From: Chloroflexota bacterium
GTDB lineage: Bacteria; Chloroflexota; Limnocylindria; Limnocylindrales; CSP1-4
Direction of reading: 5' to 3'
Assembly: GCA_003152165.1 (NCBI GenBank)
Contig: PLZO01000101.1
Location: 1 to 39,573 of the forward strand
Length of the DNA stretch: 39,573 bases
The notes under the pieces were generated by a model. It searched no databases. It was not told the DNA's origin and saw only the letters and a program-made list of their open reading frames with translations. A program made the position numbers and the translations under genes. Below are positions 26,045 to 35,874 of this stretch, piece after piece (the first letter of the stretch is position 1; the number at the start of each line of letters is the position of its first letter).

Positions 26045-27877
26045 CTACTGCAGGACGAGCACGATCCGTCCCGTCGACACGTCCGCGCCGACCACATAGG
26101 ACAGCGCGATGCTCTGGATCGGCTCCAGGAATGGCTTGACATCTGAATCATAGGCGGCAATGCCCGACGACCCGGCGGCCAGTGCTTCGATCGCCGTCCG
26201 TACGGTCGTCAGGTCGAGGTATGCCTGGCTGACGTTGCTTGACCCGACCAGGTCGATCGCGCGCTGGTAGCCGGGCTGGTCGGCCAGCGAGCTGCCCGGC
26301 TTGGTGTCCAGGACGGCCTTCACGAAGCCATCGCCGATGCCCACGATCACTCGGTCAGACGCCTGGGTGAAGGCCAACTCAAGCTTTCCGGATGACCCGC
26401 CAATCGTCGCGCCGGCCCCCATCAACTGGCCGAGATCGCCGTCGACGACGGTGATCGTCTGGCCGGCATAGCTCTCGGTCCGAACCGTGAGCTGGGCCAC
26501 GGCGCCGCCGAGGGTGACCAGGTTCTTCAGCTCGGTCAGGAGGTTGCCCGAGGCGGTGCTGTCCGTGGTCTGGACAACGAGGCCCCCGCTGAAGCCGGAT
26601 CCGTCGTGGGTGACCACGACGTCCGCGTCGCCCATCCAGCCGACCGCCGCGTCGACTCCACCGAGGTATTTGGCAACAGCGTCAACCTGGGCAGCCGTGG
26701 GGCCGCCGGGCTGGGCCTCAAGCTGGGTCAGGCTGGCCTGGGCGAGGCTGCCCACGTCGTGGAGGTCGTACTGGAGCACCGTATTCGAGGGAAGGCTCGC
26801 GGCCAGGGCGCCCTGGCGGTTCTGGCGGTTCGGCAGACTTGGTATCGCCACCGTTGGCGAGGCTGCGTCGAGGACGAGGTAATCCGATTCGGCCCGGACC
26901 TGTAGCGCGACCCAGCCCGGCAGGAAAGCCATGTTCATTGTCGGGATTGCGAGCGGGCTGACCCGGCGCACGAGGCCGGTCCCGCCGCCAGCGCGCGACA
27001 GCATCTTGCTCTCCATGCTCGTGAGCCAGCTGATGTACCCCTTGACGTCGATAAAGACGCTGCCCAGGTCGTCGCCGCCGAGCGAATCCTGAGCGGCCTG
27101 GAATCCGGCGCTGCCGGCCAGGGCTCCCCTCGGTCCGCGGGTGATCGCAGCTTTGACTGCGTCGACGGTTCCGGCCAGGACGACCGAACCGTCAAGCCCG
27201 TAGGCAGCCGCATCCTGGGGCGCGGGCGAACCGGGCCCGACCAGGTCGATGCCCTGATACGTCTGGTGGCTGGCATCAGCCGGCGTGATCGACTTGAGCC
27301 AGGCCGCGGCGGCCGTTGCATCGCGGACCGATACGACCACGAGGACGCCCGGCGATGAGGGATCAATGCCCTCGATCGACACGCCCATCTGGCCACCAAA
27401 CCAGGGCTTGATCTCGGTCGAGAAGTCGTGCTTGCCGTTGGTCAGGCGCTTGAGCAGCCGATCGAGCGCATCGTCGGCCTTGGCGTCGAAGCTGGTCTGA
27501 TCGGCGAAGCCGGGGAACTTCGAGAGGAAGGCCAGGAGGTTGGCGCGCTGGTCGCCGGGCAGGTCGGCCCGGACCTCGGTGTATGCGACCGCATCCGACG
27601 GTGCCCAGGGCAGGACCTGGGATGTCGATCGAGCCGAGGAAAGGACGTTGAAGCCGAGCGTGCTGCCCACGATCACCACGGCCGTCACAACCGCCGCGAT
27701 CGCCCAGCGCAGCCGGCGCCGGCGCCGACCGGCGCTCGGCGCGTTGGCCCCGCCATCGCCTGCCAGCACCTCGACGGCGGAGGTGGGCACGGCGTCGGTC
27801 GTCGGCTCGAGTTGGCTCGCCGATTCCGGGATCAATCCTGGCACGGCCGGGCCGCCCGGCCCCGATGATTCGTTCAT
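26045..27877 (-). CDS. DUF3352-type single-pass exported protein
   Basis: This 610-residue protein has a Pro/Ala-rich cytoplasmic N-terminus, five consecutive arginines (51-55), and one membrane helix (about 58-79), which predicts a large extracytoplasmic domain of about 530 residues. The outer part resembles DUF3352 proteins, with repeated segments such as [20 protein letters not shown] and two long alpha/beta halves. The function of the family is unknown to me; there are no catalytic motifs that I recognise. Its ATG overlaps the ffh stop codon by four bases, with an AGGGGG ribosome site, so it is translated together with the signal recognition particle GTPase. A role in quality control or as an SRP-dependent membrane protein is only a guess. 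Confidence 0.85.
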   Translation of the reverse strand: MNESSGPGGPAVPGLIPESASQLEPTTDAVPTSAVEVLAGDGGANAPSAGRRRRRLRWAIAAVVTAVVIVGSTLGFNVLSSARSTSQVLPWAPSDAVAYTEVRADLPGDQRANLLAFLSKFPGFADQTSFDAKADDALDRLLKRLTNGKHDFSTEIKPWFGGQMGVSIEGIDPSSPGVLVVVSVRDATAAAAWLKSITPADASHQTYQGIDLVGPGSPAPQDAAAYGLDGSVVLAGTVDAVKAAITRGPRGALAGSAGFQAAQDSLGGDDLGSVFIDVKGYISWLTSMESKMLSRAGGGTGLVRRVSPLAIPTMNMAFLPGWVALQVRAESDYLVLDAASPTVAIPSLPNRQNRQGALAASLPSNTVLQYDLHDVGSLAQASLTQLEAQPGGPTAAQVDAVAKYLGGVDAAVGWMGDADVVVTHDGSGFSGGLVVQTTDSTASGNLLTELKNLVTLGGAVAQLTVRTESYAGQTITVVDGDLGQLMGAGATIGGSSGKLELAFTQASDRVIVGIGDGFVKAVLDTKPGSSLADQPGYQRAIDLVGSSNVSQAYLDLTTVRTAIEALAAGSSGIAAYDSDVKPFLEPIQSIALSYVVGADVSTGRIVLVLQ

Positions 27878-29226
27878 CGGGTACCCCCTTTTCTGGTGGC
27901 GCCAATGAGGCCCGCGGCCGCAGAGCGCCGTCCGGCACCGCCGGAGAATTGCTTCATGAGTTTCTGCATCTCGCCGAACTGCTTGACCAGACGGTTGACA
28001 TCAGGGAGGGACGTACCCGAGCCCGACGCAATCCGGCGTCGGCGCGAGGCATTCAGGACGTTTGTATCTCGCCGCTCACGCTGGGTCATGGCCCGGATGA
28101 TTGCTTCGGTCCGGCGGATCTCACCACGGTTCACCGCGTCCTCGGCCTGCTTGGCCATGCCGCCCATGCCCGGCAGCATCCCCACGATCTGGCTCAGGCC
28201 ACCCATCTTCTGGACCTGCTGGAGCTGGTCCAGGAAGTCGTCCAGGGTGAACTGCGACTTGCGCAGCTTCTCCTCGAGCTTCGACGCCTGGCCGGCATCG
28301 AAGGTCTCCTGGGCTCGCTCGACGAGAGTCAGGACATCGCCCATCCCGAGGATCCGACCGGCGAGTCGATCCGGGTGGAAGACCTCAAGGGCGTCCGTCT
28401 TCTCGCCGGTGCCCAGGAACTTGACCGGCAGCCCGGTGACCGCACTGATCGACAGGGCAGCGCCACCCCGGGCATCGCCGTCGATCTTGGTCAGGATCAG
28501 GCCGTTGATGGGGACGACCGCAGCGAAGGCCTGAGCCACGGCCACCGCTTCCTGACCGGTCATTGCGTCAACGACGAGGAGCGTCTCGACCGGCTGGACG
28601 GCGCTGCTCAGGGCGGCGATCTCGGCCATCAGCGCTTCGTCGATCGTCAGCCGGCCGGCCGTGTCGACGATTACCACATCACGCGCGGTTCGGCGGGCCG
28701 CCTCGAGCCCTGCCTGGGCAATCGCGACCACCAGCGTTCCGCTCGGGGCGCGGTAGACCGGCACGTCGAGCGCGGCGCCGAGTGTGGCCAGCTGGTCGGC
28801 CGCGGCCGGCCGATATGGATCGGCCGCCACGAGGAGGGGCCGCCGACCAAGCTTGACGCAGTGACGGGCGAGCTTCGCCGCCGATGTCGTCTTGCCTGAA
28901 CCCTGCAGACCCACCAGCATCACCACGGCCGGGTTGCCCTGCAGATGGAACGTCCGGTCGCGGGCCGAGAGCAGGCTGGTCAGCTCTTCGTTCACGATGC
29001 CAACGACCTGTTGGCCGGCAGTCAGGCTCTCCAGGATGTTCGCCCCGACCGCCCGCTCGCGGACCCGGGTGATGAAGTCGCGGACGACCTTGAAGTTGAC
29101 GTCCGCTTCGAGGAGGGCCAGGCGGACCTCACGCATCGCGGCGTCGACGTCGGCCTCGCTCACCCGACCGCGGCCGGTGAGCGAACCGAGGGTCTTGCGC
29201 AGGCGCTCGCTCAGAGCGTCGAACAT
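27874..29226 (-). CDS. ffh: Signal recognition particle protein Ffh
   Basis: Ffh binds 4.5S RNA and signal sequences and docks with FtsY to deliver nascent membrane proteins. The 450-residue sequence has the N domain, the P-loop GLQGSGKTT (106-114), DTAGRLTIDEALM and TKIDGDARGGAALS, and the methionine-rich M domain with MLPGMGGMAKQ and RRIASGSGTSLPDVNRLVKQ, which binds RNA. It has its own upstream gap with a TACAAT element. ffs, encoding the 4.5S RNA, was not found nearby. Confidence 0.97.
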   Translation of the reverse strand: MFDALSERLRKTLGSLTGRGRVSEADVDAAMREVRLALLEADVNFKVVRDFITRVRERAVGANILESLTAGQQVVGIVNEELTSLLSARDRTFHLQGNPAVVMLVGLQGSGKTTSAAKLARHCVKLGRRPLLVAADPYRPAAADQLATLGAALDVPVYRAPSGTLVVAIAQAGLEAARRTARDVVIVDTAGRLTIDEALMAEIAALSSAVQPVETLLVVDAMTGQEAVAVAQAFAAVVPINGLILTKIDGDARGGAALSISAVTGLPVKFLGTGEKTDALEVFHPDRLAGRILGMGDVLTLVERAQETFDAGQASKLEEKLRKSQFTLDDFLDQLQQVQKMGGLSQIVGMLPGMGGMAKQAEDAVNRGEIRRTEAIIRAMTQRERRDTNVLNASRRRRIASGSGTSLPDVNRLVKQFGEMQKLMKQFSGGAGRRSAAAGLIGATRKGGTR

Positions 29227-29310
29227 GGAATTGGCGACTCCGCTGAATCAGGTCCGGCGAGGACAATTCGTTCGGATGGTGCGCGGGTTCTGACGCACCG
29301 AGGCTGGCCG

Positions 29311-29316
29311 ATTGTA
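29311..29316 (-). promoter_or_regulatory. -10 element of ffh
   Basis: TACAAT on the minus strand, preceded by GCGT, about 85 bases before the ffh ATG. It is close to consensus, but no matching -35 is evident at the proper distance. Confidence 0.4.
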
Positions 29317-29374
29317 ACGCACGCTCGACGGCCTTCCGGAATGTGACCTTCGTCTCGTCCCAAGGTTCGCGGTG

Positions 29375-29393
29375 ACCGGGCGCACCGCCCGGT
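29375..29393 (-). terminator. Hairpin in the ftsY-ffh gap
   Basis: A perfect 7-bp GC-rich stem (29375-29381 with 29387-29393, loop of five) lies about 210 bases after the ftsY stop, before the ffh promoter. No T-run follows, so termination activity is uncertain. Confidence 0.3.
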
Positions 29394-29604
29394 GGCCTTC
29401 GTGCTGGCTGCCTCGCCGCGCGCCGGCTGCGAGGGCGGCTACGGGCGGGTGCGCCGCGGCGAGGCGCGCGGGCTTGCGGCGCGGGCCGAGCAGTTGGTGC
29501 TTGCGGCGCGACAAACGACGCGTTTCTGGCGGTTCGAGTGGGCTCTGGGCCGATCGACCAGCCGTGCGGCCTTCGAGCGCGCTCCAGTTCAGCGCAAGCC
29601 CTGA

Positions 29605-30654
29605 CTACTCGGCGAAGAGGGCTGCTACGAAGGTCTCCGGGTCGAACGGCAACAGGTCGCCAACCTGCTCCCCCACCCCGACGAAGCGGACCGGGACCGC
29701 GAGCGCAGCCTCGATCGCGAAGACGATCCCACCCTTGGCTGTTGAATCGAGCTTGGTCAGGACGATCCCGGTCAGGCCCGTCGCCTGGTTGAACGCCCGA
29801 GCCTGGGCGAGCCCATTCTGGCCGGTCGTGGCGTCGAGCACGAACAGGACGTCGGGCCGGGCCCCGGGCAGGCGTTTATCGATGATCCGGCGGACCTTGG
29901 CCAGCTCGTCCATCAGGTTGACCTTGGTGTGGAGCCGGCCGGCCGTGTCGGCGATCACGAGATCAACCCCGCGGGCGACGGCCGCGTCGAGGGCATCGTA
30001 GACCACCGCGCCCGGATCGGCGCCCGGTGCATGGGCGATCATCGTGCTGCCGGAGCGGCTGGCCCAGATCCCGAGCTGCTCGATCGCTGCGGCACGGAAC
30101 GTGTCGGCCGCCGCCAGGATCACGCTCATGCCTTCCGCCCGGAAGCGACTGGCAAGCTTGCCGATCGTGGTCGTCTTGCCCGTTCCATTGACGCCCACGA
30201 TCAGGATCACGGCGGGCTGGCCGGGCACTGCCGGCCGCGGTCGCCAGTCTCCCTCGCGCGGCACGAGCAGCGCCGCCAGCTCGGAACGGACGGCGGCGAG
30301 GTTGCCCGCGGGATCGCGCCGGGCCCGGGCCCGCTCGACGATGTCGATCGCCAGCGACCCACCGACGTCGCCGGCGATCAGGGCCTCCTCCACCTCCTCC
30401 CACGACGGACCGCCGGCCGTTGAGCCGCCCAGCAGGCCGCGTAATCGGGCGACGAAGCCACCTCGACTGCGGGCCACTCCCGCGGCCAGGCTGGCGACCC
30501 CTTCGACCGGCGTCTCGGCCGCGGAGAGCGGATCGGGCCAGGGCGCAGAAGCCGGCTCGACCGGTTCGATCGCCGCCTCCCCTTCGATTTCGCCGGTGCC
30601 TTGGCCTTGACCCTCCGGCACGTCCTCCTCCCTGGGCTTACGGCGCCAGAACAC
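29605..30654 (-). CDS. ftsY: Signal recognition particle receptor FtsY
   Basis: FtsY is the membrane-associated GTPase receptor for SRP. The 349-residue form chosen starts at GTG 30654, one base after the smc stop (TGACGTG), giving [11 protein letters not shown]. An acidic Pro-rich A-region (about 10-60) precedes the NG domain: [19 protein letters not shown] (from about 153), [29 protein letters not shown] and [10 protein letters not shown]. There is no transmembrane helix, as usual. The smc-ftsY order is common. Confidence 0.95.
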   Translation of the reverse strand: MFWRRKPREEDVPEGQGQGTGEIEGEAAIEPVEPASAPWPDPLSAAETPVEGVASLAAGVARSRGGFVARLRGLLGGSTAGGPSWEEVEEALIAGDVGGSLAIDIVERARARRDPAGNLAAVRSELAALLVPREGDWRPRPAVPGQPAVILIVGVNGTGKTTTIGKLASRFRAEGMSVILAAADTFRAAAIEQLGIWASRSGSTMIAHAPGADPGAVVYDALDAAVARGVDLVIADTAGRLHTKVNLMDELAKVRRIIDKRLPGARPDVLFVLDATTGQNGLAQARAFNQATGLTGIVLTKLDSTAKGGIVFAIEAALAVPVRFVGVGEQVGDLLPFDPETFVAALFAE

Positions 30655-30655
30655 G

Positions 30656-33600
30656 TCAGGGCGCAACCGAACTGGTTCGATCGCCCGGTGCTTCGATCGC
30701 CGAGTGGTTCGAGGCGCCGCCCTGCTCGGCAATCGCGGTGGCCTCGTCCAGCCGGAGGCTGATCACCCGGCTGACCGAGTCGTCACCAACGGTCACGCCG
30801 TAGAGCGCGTCGGCCGCCTCGATCGTGCCCCGGTTGTGGGTGATCACGATGAACTGGATCTGCCCGGCCAGGTCGCGCAGGGCGTCGGCGAAGCGGCCTA
30901 TGTTCGCCTCGTCGAGTGCGGCGTCGACCTCATCGAGTACGCAGAACGGGACCGGCCGAACGGCGAGCATCGCGAAGAGGAGGGCGACCGCGGTCAGGGC
31001 CCGCTCACCACCGGACAACATGGCCAGGGCCTGCGCCTTCTTGCCCGGCGGGCGGGCCACGATCTCCACCCCGGTCGACGACAGATCCTCAGGATCGGTC
31101 AGCTCGAGCCGAGCGTAGCCACCCCCGAACAGCTGCTTGAACCGAGCGTCGAAGGCGACTTCCAGGTTGCGGAAGGTCGCCTTGAACTGCTCCGCGACCA
31201 TCGTCCCGAGCTCATCGATCAGGGCCCGGGTCGTGGCCATCGCGGCGCGCAGATCGCTTTCCTGGGCCTCGAGGCCCTCCAGGCGTGTCTTCAGCTGGGC
31301 GTACTCCTCGATCGCCATCGGGTTCGCCGCGCCGAGCTCGTGATAGCGCCGACGCAGGGTCGCCAGGCGAACCGGGGTGGGCGGCTCGCCGGGGGGCCGT
31401 TCGGCGGCCCAACCGACCAGGACCGCGGGGGGGATCTCGTCCAATACCTGGTCCTCAATCTCGGCCGGTTGCCCCAGGGCACGCAGGCCAACACCGCCGA
31501 GCCCGCCCAGCTCGACGAGGACCTGCTCGCGAATGACGTCGAGGGCGAGCCGATGTTCGAGCTCGGCAACCTCGGCGCCACGCAGGCGGTCTTCAGCCGA
31601 GCGCAGCCGCTCACGGCTGCTCGCGGCGGCGGTTTCCGCAGCGACGAGGAGCTCGCGGTCGTCGGAGTCGGCCGCCCGCGCTTCGGCCAGGGCACCGCGC
31701 AGGGCCTCCTCGCGGCTGAATGCCGTGGCGACCTCAAGCGCCAGCCGGTCATGCTCGAGGGCGACGTCCGCCTCGCGCCGGCCAATTGCGGCTATCTCGC
31801 GGTCGGCCCGCTCGATCCGGTCCTCGCTCATTGCCGCCCCGGCCGCCTCACGGGCGCGAACGGCCTCAACTCCGGATCGGACCCGGTCGCGCTCGGCGAG
31901 CTCAGCGGCGAGCTGGTCACGCCTGGCTCGGAGCTCAGCCACCCGGAGCTCCCAGGCGTCGAGCGCGCTGCCGCCTCCGGCCCCGGCCTCGCTCCCGGAT
32001 CCGCCGCCGTCCGGACCGCCCGGTGACACTGCTGGCGCTGCAACGGACACTTCAATGACGGCCAGCGCGGCAAGCTGGCGGGTCAACTCGGCCTCAGCCC
32101 GCTCAACCCCGGCGTCCTGCCACGCCACCTCGCGAGCAAGACGCTCGACGGCCCGGGCAGCCACCCGTTCCGCTTCCTCAGCCGCTCGGCGGGCAGCTCC
32201 GGCGCGGGCCTCTTCAGCCCGAGCGGCCGCGAGGCCCTCACGCGCCGCCGCTGCCCGGGCCACGGCGTCAGCGCGGGCCGACCCTGCCCTGTCGGTCTCG
32301 CGTTCGAGCCGGCTCAGCTGCGCCTCCAGCCGTTCGAGCTCGGCCCGCCGCTCGAGCGTCCCGTCCGCATGTCCCAGGGCAACCGTGGCGCCGCTCACGA
32401 CGGCCCCACCGTCGCGGATCACGATCTGCCAGCCGGCGGGCAGGAGCCCCTGCAGATCCAGTGCGGAGGCGAGGTCCGGCGTCCAGGCAGTCCGTTCGAG
32501 CAGGACGCGAGCGGCCCCGACCACATCGCTCCGGATCGCTTCGAGCAGAAGGCCACCGCCGACGCTGGCCAGTCGATCCCTGAAGGCCGGGCTGTCTCGA
32601 CCCGACGCGACGGCGGCGTCCCCACCATGCTCTTCTACGATGAGCCAGCCGCGCTCGGTCGCCAACCCGACCACGGCCGCCCGCCCGACGACGTAGCCAC
32701 GGGCAATTTCCCCGAGAGCAGCCTCGACCGCGGCACGAAACGCTGGATCGACCCGGAGCTCGCTGTCCACCCGCCGTCCGCCAACCCGCCGAGCGGCCCG
32801 GGCAATTCCCCGCGTCTCATCCTCGGCCAGCCGGGCCGTCGCCGCGGTCAGCCGGCCCCGGATCGACGACAGCGCCTCGCCGGCCGCCGCCGCGCGCTCC
32901 TCGGCGGCTCGCCCTGTGCCCTCGGCAGCGTCGGCCTCGGCGCGGGCGCGATCGAGGGCAGCCGCGGCCACAAGCTCAACGTCGATCGCGGCCCGGTGCG
33001 CGTAGCGCACCGCGACCAGGGTGGCGTCGAGTCCCGCCCGCTCGGTCGCGCCGGCGACCGCCCGTGCCCGCTCGTCGCCGGCGCGGCGCTCGGAATCGGC
33101 CAGGAGTCGCCGGGCTGCCTCGTGCTCGGCGGCTCGGGCATCGAACGCCCGCCGGAACGCCGTCCGTTCGTCACCCTCGGCCTGCAGCCCGCTGAGCTCG
33201 CGGCGCGCATCGGCCAGCCCGAGTTCGGCCTCCTCGACCGCCGCCCTGAGCCCAGCATCGTGCTCCGGCATCGGTGCGGCCAGCGCCCGGCGCCGCCCGG
33301 CCAGCTCGATCTCGGCGGCGGTGCGTTCCTCGTCAAGGCGGGACCGTTCGCGCCGGATGGCCTCAAGATCGGAGGCCCGCTGGATGGCTTCGAGCTGCAG
33401 TCCAGTCAACGCGCCGCGGGCGGCCTCGTGAGCTTCGCGCCGTTCAATCTCAAGTGCTGCTTGGCGCGTCCGCCGAGCGCTCACCTCCATGGCGCCCGCC
33501 TCGGCCTCGACCAGGGCGACGATCGCCCGATCTGTCTCCGTCCGAGTCCGGGCGAGGCGCTCGGCGGTGCTGGCCGCCTGCCCCGCGGCCACGTGCCAAC

Positions 33601-34303
33601 GGGCGTGGGCACTCAGCACCAGCGCGGCAGTCAGCTCGTCACCGGCGCTGACTCGACTTATCTGCTGCTCGGCCTGGGCAGCCAGACGGCGGGCCTGCGG
33701 ACGAAGCTCTGCCACGATGTCCTGGACCCGGGCGAGGTTGGCTTCGGCCTCGCTCAGCTGCTCCTCGGCGCGCCTCCGGCGGCGCTCGTGGCGGCGGACC
33801 CCCGCGACCTCCTCGAACAGCGGCCGGCGCTCTTCCGGTCGAAGCGACAGCGCCTGGTCGACCATCCCCTGGCCGATGAACAGGAAGGCGTTGTCGGCGA
33901 GATGCGCAGCGTCGAGCAGGTCGACCAGGTCCTTCAACCGAACCCGGCCCCGGTTGAGGAGGTAGTCGTTCTCGCCGGAGCGATACAGCCGACGGCCGAG
34001 CTCGACTACCTGGTAATCCACCGGAAGCAGGCCGTCAGCGTTGTCGAGCACGAGGCTCACGTCGGCCATGCCCAGAGCCGGTCGCCTGTCCGACCCGGCG
34101 AAGATCACGTCCTCGGACTTGCGGCTGCGCAGCGCCCGACCCTGCTCGCCGAGGGCCCAGCGCAGGCCATCGGCAAGATTGCTCTTGCCCGAGCCGTTCG
34201 GGCCAACCACGGCGCTGATCCCGGCGCCGAACTCTACGGTCGTCCGCTCGGCAAACGACTTGAAGCCCTGCAAGCGCAGCGCGAGCAGCCGGGCCCCGCT
34301 CAT
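30656..34303 (-). CDS. smc: Chromosome segregation protein SMC
   Basis: SMC forms the condensin-like ring that organises and segregates the chromosome. The 1215-residue sequence has an N-terminal Walker A motif GPNGSGKSN (34-42), two long heptad-rich arms flanking a hinge (about 500-660), and a C-terminal head with the ABC signature LSGGERALTAVALLF (about 1093) and Walker B CVLDEVDAALDEANIGRF. The returning arm is interrupted at about 750-782 by a Gly/Ser/Pro-rich segment (GGPDGGGSGSEAGAGGGS), which should break the coil. The ATG overlaps the rnc stop by four bases. Confidence 0.96.
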   Translation of the reverse strand: MSGARLLALRLQGFKSFAERTTVEFGAGISAVVGPNGSGKSNLADGLRWALGEQGRALRSRKSEDVIFAGSDRRPALGMADVSLVLDNADGLLPVDYQVVELGRRLYRSGENDYLLNRGRVRLKDLVDLLDAAHLADNAFLFIGQGMVDQALSLRPEERRPLFEEVAGVRRHERRRRRAEEQLSEAEANLARVQDIVAELRPQARRLAAQAEQQISRVSAGDELTAALVLSAHARWHVAAGQAASTAERLARTRTETDRAIVALVEAEAGAMEVSARRTRQAALEIERREAHEAARGALTGLQLEAIQRASDLEAIRRERSRLDEERTAAEIELAGRRRALAAPMPEHDAGLRAAVEEAELGLADARRELSGLQAEGDERTAFRRAFDARAAEHEAARRLLADSERRAGDERARAVAGATERAGLDATLVAVRYAHRAAIDVELVAAAALDRARAEADAAEGTGRAAEERAAAAGEALSSIRGRLTAATARLAEDETRGIARAARRVGGRRVDSELRVDPAFRAAVEAALGEIARGYVVGRAAVVGLATERGWLIVEEHGGDAAVASGRDSPAFRDRLASVGGGLLLEAIRSDVVGAARVLLERTAWTPDLASALDLQGLLPAGWQIVIRDGGAVVSGATVALGHADGTLERRAELERLEAQLSRLERETDRAGSARADAVARAAAAREGLAAARAEEARAGAARRAAEEAERVAARAVERLAREVAWQDAGVERAEAELTRQLAALAVIEVSVAAPAVSPGGPDGGGSGSEAGAGGGSALDAWELRVAELRARRDQLAAELAERDRVRSGVEAVRAREAAGAAMSEDRIERADREIAAIGRREADVALEHDRLALEVATAFSREEALRGALAEARAADSDDRELLVAAETAAASSRERLRSAEDRLRGAEVAELEHRLALDVIREQVLVELGGLGGVGLRALGQPAEIEDQVLDEIPPAVLVGWAAERPPGEPPTPVRLATLRRRYHELGAANPMAIEEYAQLKTRLEGLEAQESDLRAAMATTRALIDELGTMVAEQFKATFRNLEVAFDARFKQLFGGGYARLELTDPEDLSSTGVEIVARPPGKKAQALAMLSGGERALTAVALLFAMLAVRPVPFCVLDEVDAALDEANIGRFADALRDLAGQIQFIVITHNRGTIEAADALYGVTVGDDSVSRVISLRLDEATAIAEQGGASNHSAIEAPGDRTSSVAP

Positions 34304-35049
34304 TCGAACCCGGGGCCGACGGCCGCCGGCGTTTCCGGCCCGCCGGGGCCGACCGAGTCGGCCCGGCCGAGGGCGTCGAGCGCGGCACTCGCGGCCATCG
34401 TCTCCGCGATGCGTCGGGACGGCCCGCTGCCCATCCCGACGACCTGCCCGCCGACGCTCACGTCGATCCGGAAGATACGCTCGTGGTCGGGGCCCGAGAC
34501 ACCTACGAGGCGATATGCCGGCCGCTCGCCGGCCAGCCTCTGAGTGTGCTCCTGGAGCCGGCTCTTGGGACTTTTCAGACTGCCGACAGCAGCATCCGAG
34601 GCGAGCTCGGGGGCCGCCACCGCGATGATCCAGTCGCGGGCAGCCTCGAAGCCGAGATCGAGGTAGACGGCCCCCGCGACCGCCTCGAAGGCCGAGGCGA
34701 GGAGGGACGGCCGGTGCCGGCCGCCGCGCTGCGATTCGCCTTCACCCAGGAGCAGCCACGCCCCCAGGTCGAGCCGGTTTGCCAACCTGGCCAGGCCGGT
34801 CGTGCTCACGATGGCCGCCCGGCGGGCCGACAGGACGCCCTCATCGTCGGCCGGTCGAAGGCGGTACAGAGCCGCCGAGATCACCAGCGAGACCACGGCA
34901 TCGCCGAGGTACTCGAGGCGCTCGTTGTGACCTCCGACGGCATCCCGGTGCTCGTGCAGATAGCTGCTGTGGACCAGCGCCTGGCCGAACAGCTCCGGGT
35001 CGCGAATCGGGAGCCTGAGCTGAGCCGCGAAGGCAACGGCCGAGGGCAT
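34300..35049 (-). CDS. rnc: Ribonuclease III
   Basis: RNase III cuts double-stranded RNA in rRNA maturation and mRNA control. The signature NERLEYLGDAVVSLVI (from about 42) carries the first catalytic acids, and AFEAVAGAVYLDLGF supplies the second pair. A C-terminal double-stranded RNA-binding domain (about 165-240) has SPKSRLQEHTQRL and GPSRRIAETMAASAALDAL. ATG 35049 is used; a TTG at 35070 in the same frame is possible, and neither has a good ribosome site. The gene stands between acpP and smc, a widespread arrangement. Confidence 0.95.
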   Translation of the reverse strand: MPSAVAFAAQLRLPIRDPELFGQALVHSSYLHEHRDAVGGHNERLEYLGDAVVSLVISAALYRLRPADDEGVLSARRAAIVSTTGLARLANRLDLGAWLLLGEGESQRGGRHRPSLLASAFEAVAGAVYLDLGFEAARDWIIAVAAPELASDAAVGSLKSPKSRLQEHTQRLAGERPAYRLVGVSGPDHERIFRIDVSVGGQVVGMGSGPSRRIAETMAASAALDALGRADSVGPGGPETPAAVGPGFE

Positions 35050-35106
35050 CGCGGCAGTGGGCCCTGGCAATCAAGCGGGAGGGCTGGCTGACCCGCCGCT
35101 CAGGCC

Positions 35107-35343
35107 CTAGGAGGTGCGCTCGTCAATGTATTCGACCGCGTCGCCTACGGTACGGATCCGCTCCGCATCCTCGTCGGAGATCTCGGTCCCGAACTCTTCC
35201 TCGAGGCTCATGATCAGCTCGACCAGGTCGAGCGAGTCGGCGTTGAGGTCATCGACAAACGACGCCTCGGGTTTGACATCGGCCTCATCGACGCCGAGCT
35301 GCTCAACGACGATCTTCTTCAGGCGATCGTAGGTAGTGGCCAC
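35107..35343 (-). CDS. acpP: Acyl carrier protein
   Basis: ACP carries acyl chains on a 4'-phosphopantetheine arm in fatty acid synthesis. GTG at 35343 gives 78 residues, the usual length, and has AGGAGG six bases upstream. The attachment serine is S37 in [20 protein letters not shown], and the surrounding acidic helix II is typical. plsX, three genes upstream, uses acyl-ACP. The neighbouring fabD, fabG or fabF found in many species are absent. Confidence 0.97.
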   Translation of the reverse strand: MATTYDRLKKIVVEQLGVDEADVKPEASFVDDLNADSLDLVELIMSLEEEFGTEISDEDAERIRTVGDAVEYIDERTS

Positions 35344-35368
35344 AGAATCCCTCCTGGAAGCTTGGTCA

Positions 35369-35869
35369 TCACCCGGCAGGAACGCCGGCGTCTTCATTCG
35401 CGGATCCGTCGACCAACTCCGCGGTCGACGCTGCCGCGCCCCTGACGAGTCGCCCGAGGACGCCGTTCATCAAGCGCCGCGCCGGGTCTCCACTGTAAAT
35501 CCGTGCCAACTCGACCCATTCCGCGATCGCAACTCGGGCCGGCGTCGCCGCGGAGTGTAGCACCTCGCCGAGGGCGGTTCGCAGCAATGCCCGATCGATT
35601 CGGGCGAGCTGGACCACGGGGTACTGCGTCGCCGCCTGCCCGATCTGCTGGTCGATCTGGTCACGGTTGCCCACGGTCGCGGCGACCAGCTGGCGGGCGA
35701 AGCGGGCTGCTTCGGGGTCGCCTTGGGACTCGGCCACGTGACGCTCCAGCACGGCCTCTGCGGTGCGTTGCCCGAAGTCGGCCTCGAAGATCGATGCGAG
35801 GGCCAGCCGACGTGCCCGACGCCGCGATCGAATCTGCTCCCGCCCCGGCCGGCCCACGGGTGCCTCCAT
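35369..35869 (-). CDS. nusB: Transcription antitermination factor NusB
   Basis: NusB, with S10, binds boxA of rRNA leaders and supports antitermination. The all-helical 166-residue protein has [40 protein letters not shown] (about 85-104), [20 protein letters not shown] and NGVLGRLVR, the standard NusB pattern. It starts five bases after the Asp23-family gene ends. The basic leader (1-20) is somewhat long. Confidence 0.93.
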   Translation of the reverse strand: MEAPVGRPGREQIRSRRRARRLALASIFEADFGQRTAEAVLERHVAESQGDPEAARFARQLVAATVGNRDQIDQQIGQAATQYPVVQLARIDRALLRTALGEVLHSAATPARVAIAEWVELARIYSGDPARRLMNGVLGRLVRGAAASTAELVDGSANEDAGVPAG

Positions 35870-35874
35870 GACGA

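Larger units (their letters stand above)
29227..29604. other. Gap of 378 bases between ftsY and ffh
   Basis: No gene is supported. A plus-strand open frame at about 29392-29604 is Arg/Ala-rich and has no ribosome site or known family. The stretch holds a perfect hairpin (29375-29393) and a TACAAT element (29311-29316) on the minus strand. I looked for SRP RNA here and did not find its conserved tetraloop and AGGTCCGGAAGGAAGCA segment. Confidence 0.5.

Noticed and set aside
29227-29604. SRP (4.5S) RNA between ftsY and ffh
   Set aside because: The conserved loop sequence is absent on both strands, despite a short TCCGGAAGG match.
32369-34543. A 724-codon plus-strand frame opposite smc and rnc
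   Set aside because: Low-complexity shadow of smc; no family resemblance.
35554-35559. GTGCTACACTC promoter-like motif inside nusB
   Set aside because: It is in coding sequence (VLHS codons) with no -35 and about 210 bases before acpP; chance is likely, though an internal acpP promoter cannot be excluded.
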